In this document: one piece after another, positions 51,997 to 64,000 of the stretch
Layout of the letters: every line of letters begins with the position of its first letter
How positions within the stretch are numbered: the stretch's first letter is position 1
Source of the DNA: Maea johnstoni
Taxonomy: Eukaryota; Annelida; Polychaeta; Spionida; Magelonidae
DNA length: 64,000 nucleotides
NCBI GenBank assembly: GCA_963942565.1
Contig: OZ012700.1
Coordinates: 27,489,767-27,553,766 of the forward strand
Direction: 5' to 3'
The notes under the pieces: generated by a model
Database searches by the model: none
Told to the model about the DNA's origin: nothing
Seen by the model: only the letters and a program-made list of their open reading frames with translations
Translations under genes and position numbers: made by a program

Positions 51997-53271
51997 TAGG
52001 TTTTCCTTCACCATTAATTGGCTAGTCTCGATTTAGCATTACTATGGCAGAGAAAGTGATATTAATCTAAATTCCTAATTTTTAATGAGTAATCCAAATG
52101 ATGCATAGGAAGTTAATGATTTCCTTAAGGTATGCTTAAGCTTGGATTAAGAAAAGAATGGATATGTAACGAGAGACCAATTACTATATGCCCTATAGTT
52201 ACATGCTGGCCTCATGCCAGGACTACAAGATAAGGCAGCAGGGCGAGGTCACGTGGGAACAAGGACCAATCAGGGCTCTTGCATTGATCACATTACAGAG
52301 AAACCTTATCTCCACCACCTGCTGGGGGTGCCCAGAGCACCTATTAGCCGCTATTAGTTGACACTGGTTGAGGCTAGCATGTTCAGGTTGACCGGCTGGT
52401 TTCCATTCCATGTGTTTGGTCTTCTAAGGCTTAAGGAAGAGGATAAGAGAAAGATGTGTGATGAATATACTCTAAAGCCTTGCCATTATTGCTATAGTTC
52501 CCGTGGGGGGATTGAGCACTTACGACTGTCAGCCTTAGAAGTGCTGAACTTGTCATGTTGTCAGCGTTAAGTTAGTCCAGGAAAAGACTTCTTTGGTACC
52601 ACTTTTGTTTCCAGTTTATGGGCCCAGAAAAGATTAACCTCTCCTGCTGAAGGTGCCACAATTAATTCCTAGCTGAGCCTACCCCCGACAGGCAATCAAT
52701 ACATAACAATAACCCTTTCAAATCTTAAGATTGTTTGCTTTGGATTTCCACAAATGCCATTGGTTTATATGCAAAGATATATTGTGCATGTTTTTGAGGT
52801 AGAAGGATTGTAAGGAACTATTTACATTCAGATATTTTTATGGATTTGAACTGGTGTTTATAAGATGTATCATACATTCGTCAAAGTGTCTATCTGATGT
52901 GGGAGTGAGTGTGTTAATAGCAAATCAATATAGTTTTCCTGCTGCCTCATTGAGGTTATGATCAAGGGGGCTCTAGATCTATCTTCATCATCTTGGTTAA
53001 GCACATAGTAGATTGCTTCTTGTTATAAGCTGCTGAAGGCCTCCCTTCCAGCCATAATGCTTGCCCCAATCTCTTTATAACCTATTCATAAGCTTTTTAT
53101 TTGTGAAAGTCTAATGAAGCCTTAATTGATGGTACAGATTCCATGTTTTTATGGAGGCAGTCATGTAGTGCACATACACGCTTGATAAGTTTCATCACAA
53201 TTGTAAGTTAGGACACAAAATTTATGTTTCTTATTACGCTGATTCTCAAATTTGACAGTATATATGAATTT

Positions 53272-53399
<128 letters not shown>

Positions 53400-53468
53400 C
53401 ACATTTTTGTCAGGACATTATTCTCAACATTAGGGTTGCCTATGACTTTTCAGTGGCCTGGCATGTCA

Positions 53469-54533
53469 TACCGTAAATTCTTGGAAATCTCGGCCGCCCT
53501 AGGAATCTCGGCCACTATAATCAATGTACAAAATAATTATTGGGGAATCTCGCCCACCCTCGATCCATCGAAGGACACATTTCACCAAAAGTCGGCCACC
53601 AAGTAAATTTCATTGATATAAGAAAAAAACATTTAGATTTCCAAAGTTTGCGATTGATTTAAGATTATTAACGATCGTTTCTAGTGCCCATATCTGTTAA
53701 AAAACATCGGTGCGAAACCGGAAGTAGGTATCGCATCTCTGCGTGTTGAGTGGAATACAACTTGGGCGGCGCCATTTCGAAATAAGACACCTTGTCAACA
53801 ACTTGAACAAGTATAATTTAATAATGTGTAGTTGACGTGCGGCAGCAAGAATAAACATGTAAACAACATACAAGGGAGGCAAGTTACTTTACAAGTATAT
53901 GTAGCAGAGGAATGACAAGTCAGGTATGTGGACATCAATGATTGTGTGGGGGAAAATTGTGTTTTTGTTCACGAAGTTAGAGATCGATTTTCCATCTATT
54001 TTTCGTTTCAATTCAATTGATAATATCGGCCAAAGTGAAAGACATGTTTTAATTTACAAAGTTTCCGATTGATTTTAGATTATAAACTAACATCTCTTGA
54101 GTCCCTATATCTGCCAAAACACACCGGCTCCGAAACCGGAAGTAAACACATCGATCTCATGGGCTGCGTCATTTTTGGAAGTTGAATGCGTAATTAGCGT
54201 GCGGCAGCAAGAATAAACAAATAAACAACATACAAGGGAGGCAAGTCTACTTTATTAGTATATATAGCAGAGGAATGACAAGTCAGGTAGGTGGACAATA
54301 AGGGTTTTGTGAGGGAAAATTATATTCTTGTGTACAAAGTTAGTGATCAATTTTCGGTTCCATCTACATCATAGTACATCATACATGTAGCTTTCGTTTC
54401 AATTGATAATATCGATGAATCTCGGCCACAGTGTCTGACATTTGATCGCTATTTTCAGTAAATTTCAGCCACCATCAGCCAACGAAAATCATAATTAATA
54501 AAAAGTGTCCGAGATTTCCGAGAATTTACGGTA
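53469..54533. mobile_element. Long TACCGTAAATTCT element with internal duplication
   Basis: Tips TACCGTAAATTCTTGGAAAT and TCCGAGAATTTACGGTA, about 1.07 kb. Interior has two copies of a block with AACAACATACAAGGGAGGC (near 53860 and 54225). No long ORF. Confidence 0.65.
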
Positions 54534-56266
54534 CAGTGTTCATCTGTTCATTTGATGAGACCTACTGAACCAATACTAGGTTTCTGTATTGATTTTTCTA
54601 GTCTTCATCACCATTAGTGAAAGATGTCTTCTTGAGTATCTTGTTGATTTCATTGATCTTGTGGCTCGGAGGCTTCGATTTTCTTTTTGGGATGGCAGGG
54701 GGCGGTAGAGAATATCTACTATGCATTCATGTATATCAACAAGAGTACTTAAGAGAAACACTTCTATGTATTTCAGAGAAACTAGGAAGGTTTGATTAAT
54801 TTATTCAACTGTAAACATATATCCCCCTACCCATTTTGCCATGCCTATACAAATGTTTCTACAACTGCTAAGACATCAATAAACAGAAAACCTCATTTAA
54901 CCATTAGTTATGGAATCAAACAAATGGTGAATTCACACTTAGTAGGTTTTATTGAACACATTCGATGAGTCAATATTATTATTGTTTTGACTGTAGCCTG
55001 AAAGGGACAGGATTCCTTTGAGGGCACAGCCATTCTTCCCAGTCAGGTTAAGTAATCTAGGAGCTGAATTATTGATGGCGGGATTGTTCCCAGTACTGTA
55101 AACTCAGCAATGTGCTAGCATTTTCCAATAGTCCTAACAATGATGCATTTGTTTAAAAGCTATGGCTGCTAAATATGCAATCTTACAGTGAGAGAACAGT
55201 TTCCTTAATGGAGGAACCCGTCTGAGTGCGTGCTTAGCGCTCTCTTTATGGCGATAGAATGTCAGTGAATAATAACTGAGACAAACAGTGAATTTAACAT
55301 TAAAATATATTAAATAAGGTTTTGATACTTCTTTTCTTCTAAATGTTATGGTTTGTAACCATCTTGATGTGAATACATGCAGACATAGTTTTGAATTATT
55401 TGAAGATTACATACCCTTTTGAATAGATGAAAAATTGAGACAGAAAATAAACAAATGCTTTTTAACCAGCACTTCAAGTGAGATCCCCATCTCATGAGAT
55501 GATATAAAAGTGTTAATAGCATATCAGTCCATGAAATGTCCTAGTATTTCCCCTAGGATATTTCAATTCCTTTATATTTATATTGAATTGCATGAATGGT
55601 GGGATGATACAAAAACAAGATGTATCATTTGCTTTTTACCTTCATGTATCCTGATTGGATCATCAGCAACTTGTTTTAATGCATAATTCTCATTACTATT
55701 TTGTTTGTGTGTCATTTAGAGTTACTTTGGTCATTTTAAAGAATCGAATCTGAATCACGTTCAATCCAAAGTTATTGTCAAAAATAAAGATCCAGACGAG
55801 GCCTTTTGGGTGAACTCTTAAGCATGATTGGGTTTGAGTATTGAATTTAAGTAATAGGCTTTCTTTTTAGAAATGCTTATTTGATTATTGTGCTTCATAT
55901 GAAGTCACATCAACTGACAACCAGCTTTTGACTGTTGCATTTTGACAGACGGGTCTTCTGAGTGTTAAATCTATTCATACTTAAAAAGTTCCTCTAGAAA
56001 TTATCATCAGGATCTACGGTACATTTACAATAACTTGGGAATTACGAATGACTTAGTATCGATCGATCCTTATCAACATCTCTCATTCAGATATTTTTCC
56101 AAATATGCTTCACCTGAAAGATTTCTCCAAAATAATTGGACTGCCTATGTCAACTGTGAGCATCAATGGGTTATTTAATTAGTGAAACGAGGGACCCAAA
56201 AATATCTCTGAACCCAAAATTAGCCTTGTTATTTGTTGAGTATAGCAAAAGCCCTTAAAACAAGCT

Positions 56267-56479
56267 TTAACCCTTCCAATGCTGAGGCTACTTTCATCCA
56301 AAGCACAAGACTGCAAAGATTTTTGAAAACCATCTAAACCCTGTCATATTGGTATTCATTGGATATCTATCTCTGAGTACTCTCAGATGAGTACCCATAT
56401 GCTAGGGTTTTAGCCATTTTACAGATTTTCTGCATTATTTTGTATTGGCCAAATTAGCCACCAGCAGCATAAAGATTAA
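56267..56479 (-). mobile_element. TTAA-flanked MITE, family 1
   Basis: TTAACCCTTCCAATGCTGAG to CAGCAGCATAAAGATTAA. Confidence 0.75.
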
Positions 56480-57098
56480 GAAAGGGCATGCAGGCAATGA
56501 GTTGCTGGAACCTGCGTTTGATGACTGTTGTCTCGGGCGCCCCAGCATGGGGTCATCAAGGTGGATGTGATGAGGGAATAAGGGGATTGCCATCGATCCG
56601 ACCACAGTCCTAACAGCTGCTCCAGATGTTCTGTTCTGCCTAGTTTTCTCACCTGAGGCACCATTTATATGGAACTCAGAATGTGCTTATGTTTACCATT
56701 AACAAATTTATGATGAAAAATAGCTTGAGTCTTAACCAAATGTCCGTTATCAAGCAAAACTTGGAATACCAAAGAATCTTGGGATTTTTCAGCATTTTCT
56801 GGAAGGTTTCAGCTACATATGATGAGGGATAGCTTGACTTGAAGGAAATTCTGGTATTTCCCTAGCTTTATCCTAGGAATTACCAAATTCATTTGTAAGT
56901 TATGGATGACAGTCACACCAGCTTGTGAGACCTACATCCACTAAGACTTGACCCTTTAAACCATTAGCACTAGGAGACCCTGGGTCCCAAGGTTTAAAAC
57001 CTTGCATAGTGCTTGCAAGGTGTTTCTGGTTAGGAATACAATTAGCAAGAACCATGAGAACCACCAGCACATCGCAAGCACTACGCAATGCTTTATAC

Positions 57099-57311
57099 TT
57101 AGGCCTAAAAAAGAAATTGTTTGTTTCCTGTAATGGTATTAAAAGAAATAGCACAGGTAGGTCGGTAAAAAAATATTTTTGCATTTTTTTTTGGTCAAAA
57201 ATTTGTGTTTTATGCATGTTTTACGTTGATTGGGAGTTGGGTAGGGATTCTTTTGAATAAAAATTTGTTAGGGTAGGGTTACAGGAAACAAACAACTTTT
57301 TTTAGGCCTTA
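57099..57311. mobile_element. MITE with TTAGGCCTAAAAAA tips
   Basis: Second copy of the family at 3933; shared core GTGTTTTATGCATGTTTTAC. Confidence 0.65.
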
Positions 57312-57865
57312 TGGTTCCCGCACACATATTCTGACAACTTAGAACATATAGTAATGTTAGAGTAACATTTTTAAAATATTTGAAGCGGGAATGTTAAGCT
57401 TTGCTGTTATTATAGTTTCCTATCCAATTAAGACCAGCTGTATTTTCCAGATGATATACGGGGAAACGTCAACAATTCAACATATTTGATTGAATTTTAA
57501 TTGCTTACTATGATCCTTGATTTCAGTTAAATGTGCACAAATGAAAAATGAAATACAGAAAGGAAAATGTTCAATGATAAAGTTCCCTCATTACCTTTCC
57601 ATCCGCTGCAATTCTCAGAGTAGCATGCACAGGAAATTATGGAAGTAGAGACGTTGCTTTTGGAATGCTGGTGTATCCTGGATACAGAGCAATTTTCTTA
57701 AGTACCCAGTTTATTCCACATGAACTGATGTGCACCTAGTAATACCCATTGTATTCTATGACCAGTATGTTTGCAAATGTTACTGCTAAGTTCTAAGGGG
57801 TAGTATTTGGTCATCTGAACACGCTTGTTGTCACAGACAACTGGACAATTTCTACTACCAATAAT

Positions 57866-58042
57866 TAATGGGAATCTGGGCGACCCTCGATCTATCGCCA
57901 ATTGCAATTTCACAAAATATGGAAATAGTTGTAAATCTTGCTGATACAACATCAAGGTATTTTCAGAAAACATTGACCACCCTGAACCAATAAAAATCGT
58001 AATCATTCAAAAGAGTCCCAAATTACTGAGAATTTATGGTAT
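57866..58042. mobile_element. Truncated TACCGTAAATTCT MITE
   Basis: Contains ACCCTCGATCTATCGCC and ends ACTGAGAATTTATGGTA; left tip missing. Confidence 0.55.
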
Positions 58043-58084
58043 ATCTTTTTATTTGGGTGACAGAACTGTGGCCAAACATTCCAT

Positions 58085-58215
58085 TGACTGCTCACTGTCT
58101 TTTTCCACTGCCAGGGTTTGAATCCCGCTCTGGGCATGTGAGAAAGTTGCCAGTGACTTGGTGTTAGCCAGTATTTTTCTAGGCTACTAGCCGGCTTCGT
58201 CCACCATTGTCTAGA
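58085..58215 (+). mobile_element. tRNA-derived SINE fragment
   Basis: B box GGTTTGAATCC near 58115, then GGGCATGTGAGAAAGTTGCC. Same orientation and arrangement as 30832. Confidence 0.5.
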
Positions 58216-58867
58216 CACGATTGAGCATCAATATTGCAGAAGAATGAAAAATTCCATTTACCAATTCATCTGTGTGCTGTGACTGTGTTGTGTGGTGAAA
58301 GAGTCCAGGCAGAAACATCATCATATAATTAGATGGAGAATGAGCACTAGTCTTGCATGTTGAACTCTCTTAGCACTGGCTGTTTTGACGAGTCAATAAG
58401 GACGTGCTATTACCAGCCTAATTTAAAGCCGAGGGGGGTCCTCAAGGGAGTCTCCCGACTCTTAAAGCCATCAGCTTCCATTGACCATAGCCAACACCAG
58501 CCAGTAATGACTCCTTTCATTGCCATGTTGAAAATAAGTTTGCGGTTGTCATGGTAACAGGCTTCTGTAAGATCCGATTGGCTCAGTGCACCATACATGC
58601 ATCATCTCAAATCAGAAATATTGATATCAATAAAGCCTGATAAAAGCAAAAATGTTATCAGGAGGCAGGGCAAGGATTGGACATGTATCTAATCCTAAAT
58701 ATTTGAGCCTGGACAGTGTCATTTGTTTATACAGCCTCTGGCAATATTCCTTAATGATATTTAGCTTCACTACACATTTTGCCACAATCCTCATAAAATA
58801 AGGGTAATTAACTTTCTCCCACTGAATTGACTTGGTATATTGAGCATAAGGTAATTCCTGCTAGAAT

Positions 58868-59088
58868 TTAACCCATTTATGCCTAGAGGGCCCAAAAACA
58901 TCAAACTATTCTACTAATATTTTTGACCATACTATTCTTCAGAAGCTCAGGAGGAATGCTTACAACCAATCAATAACTCTCCCTCCAATATTTTGTGAAT
59001 TAATAATGCTCATTGGAGTGTTATTTTCACCCATATCATCTTTCCACATGGCATTTGCAAAAAGGACCTTTGGCCATAAATGGGTTAA
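58868..59088 (+). mobile_element. TTAA-flanked MITE, family 2
   Basis: TTAACCCATTTATGCCTAGA to GGCCATAAATGGGTTAA, an intact pair of inverted tips. Confidence 0.7.
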
Positions 59089-59218
59089 GGTACTCCTGCT
59101 TAAAGCTCACTCACAACTATATAGGTCTTTTAAAACTAAAGCAAATGGATTTAAAAAAATCCTATTTGTTTTCTTTAATGTGGCAGAACATTTAATTGTT
59201 CATGAAGAGGTCAGTCTC

Positions 59219-59484
<266 letters not shown>

Positions 59485-59684
59485 AGATCTATCTATCTAT
59501 CTATCTGTCTGTCTACACTCATTGTGGTTGTGATACTTCATCAGGAATCTTCCTCCATGCATATCAAGCTGTTCATCAGTGGCAGGAGGGGAATCTGCCC
59601 CTCTCCTGCGCTACCTGTCAAACACATGATGTATCGCTGCTTCATATAGCCCGCCATAGTCTGCTCCAGAAATCACAGATCATG

Positions 59685-60300
59685 CATGGCAAGATTTAGG
59701 TGGCTTGATTCCACTTCTGGAAAATGAGTGGGCTGGAAGTCATTATTAGGTGGTAAATAAACTACAAGACTACTTCCAGTAATAGAAAAAAACATGGTGC
59801 ACGGCATGCACCTTTAGTAATTAGAGATCATGGATTGAAAGATTAGCGGTTTGACTCCACCTCTAGATAATGAGTGGGCTGGAAGTTATTAGCAGGTAGT
59901 ACACACTAAATGCTGTTTATTAATCTTTATTTCCAATGATGATTGATGAAAAAAGAAGGCGGTAGCCTGTTCCTTCAGAAATTAGAGATCATGGATGGAA
60001 AGATTAGGCAGCTTGACTCTATAGAAGATGAGTGGGCTGGAAGTCAGTAGTAGGTTCTATGTACTACATGCTGTGTAATAAGCAATTACATTTTTTCCAG
60101 TGATGGAAAACTCAGACAAACTCTGAATTAATTAATTTTTCTGATGATGGAAAAATCAGATGGACCAAGAACAAATTAATTTTTCCAATGATAGAAAACT
60201 GATAAACCATGTGTAGGTGAGTAGGCTGAACGTCATTAGCAGGTAATATATACACACACTGCATGTTGTGAGTATTTTTTCAATCATTGAAAACTCAGAT
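59685..60300. repeat. Degenerate tandem array, ~130-200 bp units
   Basis: Four units share AGATCATGGATGGAAAGATT and GAGTGGGCTGGAAGTCATTA-like blocks near 59690, 59826, 59985 and 60205. Confidence 0.7.
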
Positions 60301-61369
60301 GCACTTTAGCAATTAATTACGTTCACAACTATTAAAAGGGGAAAAATCATCAATATCTCAAAATTGGTTCTACCTTTCACAAGGGGTTTCTAAGGCAAAA
60401 TTGATATTTGCATGACCAAGGGAAAGTCATTTGATCAAATTTTCAAGGGGTTTATTGTGGAGCTTTTTATGTGACATAAACAATGACCAAATTTTCTAAA
60501 CATTCACTGCAAAGCATTTTTTTTGGATATGTTTAGAGGGGAAAACACTGTGTGGATTTATTTCTTAAAATAAATAGTTTTTAGATGAGAGAGACAATGA
60601 AAAAAACTTCTTAAAGGGTTTATTGCCTATTTAGAGGATTTATTTGTCTAAATTGGTTTATTGCAAAAGATTTGTATATGAAGAAAAAAACTATCAAGGG
60701 GTTTGAGCAAAGCATATTTTAGATGAAATATAGGCCAACAAATCCAGGGGATTATTGGGCAGCATTTCTAGCAGAGCATGTTATTCATGAAGAAAGTGCT
60801 GTGATGTTGAATATTTTATTGCCAATGAGGTATGATGACTCTGATGTTGCCTGACTCTGTGTGTTGCGGTGGCTGATTGGGGTCAAGGCTCCCAGGATGC
60901 GGCGGACGCAGGGGGTAATCATGCCATCACGTCTTCCCACCTGTCAGGCCAAGCTCGTTAACAGGTAATATTATATTGACAACCCCCAATCCATGCAGCC
61001 AATCAGTGCTAGAGCCAGGATTGCCATTGGCTTCTTATATCCTCACTGTAGAAATGGGTTTTCTGGTAATGATAAGGATGGCTTGCGTGATGACGTACGT
61101 CTTTGCAGTGTTTATTCCCTGCTGCTGCCTTCCCGTACCAGCGTTCCTGACTCTGCGTTGTATGTATAGTTGGTGCTGCTCGCTGGTATGGAGACGATGA
61201 TAATATTGGGGACCGACCGCCTGCAAGGTGAAGGCTAACACTAACACCCACTCACTCTGCTACTGCTGCTCCATACACCACTGGCAGCAGTGGCGAGTAT
61301 CTTGTCTCCTGTGCTCATGGAAGGAGGAGTACTGTTTAGCATCTCTCTACCTCCCCCTGTGTCTACGGT

Positions 61370-61840
61370 GGAATCACAATGAGCACTAGTCTCATACTGG
61401 TCTCCTACATGACGAATAGGGAGGTGGGCAACAGCAAAAATCAAGGTATGTCAATCAAAATATGTATGTTTCTTATGAAAAAGAGGCGTATTACTGGCTT
61501 TTGAATTTATCAATATGGGAAATATTAGTATGTGCATGTGTTGTCAAATATGGGTATGTCTCTCATCATTGCTGTTATACTGGTCTCTTATGTGAGTAGT
61601 AGGGTGATGGGGAACAGCATAGATCAAGGTATGCCACTCAAAAATGTATGTTACTCATAAAAAGGGGCATATCTATAGGCTGTGGTATGGTGACTCTTGT
61701 CAATATGGGATATTATGATTGACACTCACGTAAGGGTTACATGCTCCTGTGGAAGCTAGGTCTTCAACATGAGGTACAGGGAGGTGGGGAACAACACAAA
61801 TCAAGATATGCCACTCAAAAGTGTATGTGTCCTATGAAAA
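61370..61840. repeat. Degenerate tandem array, ~180 bp x 3
   Basis: Each unit has AGGGAGGTGGGGAACA-like, ATCAAGGTATGCCACTCAAA-like and ATCAATATGGGA-like blocks (near 61420, 61605 and 61780). Confidence 0.7.
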
Positions 61841-62409
61841 CTTCAATTACTGTACAATCCCATTAGACCCAGGGTTCAGCAACCATGGTACAGCTGGGTG
61901 TTCAGCACCCGCAGGCTTAAATTAGTGCAACACTTGGATTATTAAGGAGCAGGCTAAACGGAATAGAGTATGGTCATTGGCTGCAAGCAGGGTATATCAG
62001 TTGATCCACTGCTGTCACCCATGATGAGGGCTACACATCGAGTGAGTCCAATTTTTTGTTCAAGCCAATATCTCTTGTACAGGCAGCTCACATTGTATTA
62101 GAGGCTGCAGATTTTGTCAGTCTGTTACGCATCTTGATCATTATCAACAATATCAATCTGCTGTCAGAGTTAATTGTATTGTCACTGTGCTACGTGTTCA
62201 TGTAATGCGGTCCACTGATTAATTGTTCCACATTTTCCCTCTCAATTTGGTGAGTCTGTCCATGAAGTTGGAACGTGCCAAGCTTGTCCTAGTGTTTTTT
62301 GCCATTGGTTTTGGACAATATCATGTGGAACCCAGATTTTTGCAGATTGATGAAAGCGAACACACACTAGTCCTGAAACAAGAGCCATTTTTATTTTAGC
62401 TCACTTCCA

Positions 62410-62435
62410 TAAGTTTATAGTGTTATTGTTATTAT

Positions 62436-62480
<45 letters not shown>

Positions 62481-62640
62481 TTTATCGTTACTATTATCAT
62501 TATTATTATTATTATTATTGTTACTATAATTATTATTATTATTGTTATTATTATCATTATTAGTATTAGTATTATTATCATTATTATTATTATTATTATC
62601 ATCATCATCATCATCATCATTATCATTCAACATCATCATG
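62410..62640. repeat. (ATT)n / (ATC)n microsatellite
   Basis: Imperfect trinucleotide tract. Similar shorter tracts lie at 10920-11010, 22500-22535, 27466-27500, 40240-40297 and 45960-46095. Confidence 0.95.
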
Positions 62641-64000
62641 TTCCTAGATTTTACTTGTATCTGGCAAATAATTGATGAACTAAAGTAGATTAGTAGACCC
62701 CAACAATTGCAGTCACTCAGCGCATTGGGAAGAATGTCCTAGGGAATTTGTATATCTCCCATTATCTAAGAGGCAGATATATTGATTATACCTATGTCAC
62801 CTTACAGGCAAATGTCCCCATGCCAGATTGGCTTTTCCTGAACTGAACCAGTACTGCAGCTGCTGTGTTTACTAGTAGCCATGGGCTGTTATGCAGCAAG
62901 ACCTAAAACTCTGTGTGATTTTGTGCTTGCCAAAGCAACCACTCAGACGTGAATATTACATATCAATTCAGCCTCCCCCTAGACTAGGGACCAACATCTG
63001 AGAGGAAAGCGTCTCTTACTGTTATGTTACAGACGCATGGTCCCACCCTCTAGGGATGTCAATATCTCAGTGATGTCTGCTCCTGTTATATCTAGGACTC
63101 AATTGAGTTATATATCATCTAGGTTGCTCATTCAGTGACATTGAACGCCCAACATACCAATAAACTGTAGCCATTGATACCATTTCCAGATTTATTAGAG
63201 TGGCAGGGGGATGGCTGGGCATTAATTCCCTTTTTTACATTTCCCTGAAGGATAAGGAGCCAATATTGGTGGTAATTTTGGATGGTAGATGACTATCAAC
63301 TTACAAATATTTTACTCGTGTTGTTTCACTAACCCACACAGTTTCAGCACTCAGATATATGCATTTGGAATTCAATATTTTGCCACTTTTCAGCCATAAT
63401 ATAGCTATATATATATATCAATCATGATTTTCCAGTTGCTCAAAGTGAGAGAAAACTAGAAAAATTACTGTCTTAACCCAAATCACTAGCAGTTATCTAT
63501 CCTGTGTTAGTTGAGGCAGATTCAGATCATGCAGGCAGTTGTGAGAGACAGGCGGCTATCTCCTAGCACAATGCTCTTAACCACTTGGCTGCCGGGGCAG
63601 CCCCTCAGAGTTGTATATATTTGAAAGTTGAATAATGTCCCAGTGTCATGCAACATACCCTCCTGGCAGTAGGTAAATCAATAGGCAAGGAGTCCCATTA
63701 ATTTCTATATTAGCTACAAACACAGCATTGATGATGGTATTCATACAAATATCCCCATGCTGCATATTGTATCAAGCGGTTCATGTGGTGCGGGTGCCTA
63801 CGCATTATTGATGAATCCTGGTGCGAAAATCAATCATGACCCAATTAGCTGGGTGCACAGATAGTAATGAGGTGGATGCTGTTTTTGTTTTTCATTATCT
63901 TTTTTGCTTTTGTTTTTTTCTGACTATGATGGTGCATGCATAAACTTCAGGATGATTTGAGGTGAGGAATTCATATCAGAAATGTCAGAAACCTGACTAT

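Noticed and set aside
62415-62639. Asn/Asp-rich ORF on minus strand
   Set aside because: Translation of the (ATT)n/(ATC)n tract.

Overview
This window is animal nuclear DNA. It has intron-rich genes with GT-AG splice sites, AT-rich introns, many simple repeats and a dense load of short inverted-repeat transposons. Three genes are recognisable from protein similarity: DNALI1 (cilia), EMC2 (ER membrane complex) and PASK (PAS kinase). The strong protein conservation with vertebrates, an axonemal dynein gene and the repeat style suggest a marine invertebrate, perhaps a deuterostome (echinoderm, hemichordate or cephalochordate). The species cannot be fixed from sequence alone.

Layout. 1-5.9 kb: repeat-rich DNA with no exon found, probably a DNALI1 intron. 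5.9-11.4 kb (minus): four DNALI1 exons; intron 1 holds a ~2.9 kb G-run minisatellite, and the C-terminal coiled-coil exon(s) are not in view. 11.44-11.63 kb: a short intergenic stretch between two divergent start codons. 11.6-22.7 kb (plus): complete EMC2 in ten conserved exons (290 aa) plus one candidate cassette exon. 22.7-28.5 kb: convergent intergenic DNA full of MITEs. 28.5-32.8 kb (minus): the last five exons of a PASK-like kinase, from the middle of the kinase fold to an acidic tail. The ATP-binding lobe and PAS domains are not in view. 32.8-39.4 kb: a LINE endonuclease fragment, then a mosaic of segmental duplications at four scales that carries a repeated Pro-rich exon-like ORF, then a compact E-box/CCAAT/NRF1 cluster. 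39.4-41.5 kb: LINE 3' tails and an orphan minus-strand ORF. 42.8-44.1 kb: a CpG-rich stretch leading to a candidate first exon (plus, 44004). This is phase-compatible with a second exon at 45597, giving a gene I do not recognise that runs right. 45.7-64 kb: no convincing exon; microsatellites, several inverted-repeat elements, and two degenerate tandem arrays.

Two themes stand out. First, at least six MITE families are present with readable target-site duplications: TTAA (piggyBac-like), 8 bp (hAT-like) and 9 bp or longer (Mutator-like). One TTAA insertion can be compared with an empty paralogous site inside the same intron. Second, the edges of exons have been duplicated repeatedly: DNALI1 exons 2 and 4, and EMC2 exons 2 and 8. 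This leaves decoy splice sites and pseudo-exons beside the real exons. All long ORFs at 7.3-10.2 kb, 19.5-20.2 kb and 28.7-29.5 kb are frame-preserving minisatellites, not genes. No CRISPR array, prokaryotic gene, rRNA or intact tRNA was seen.
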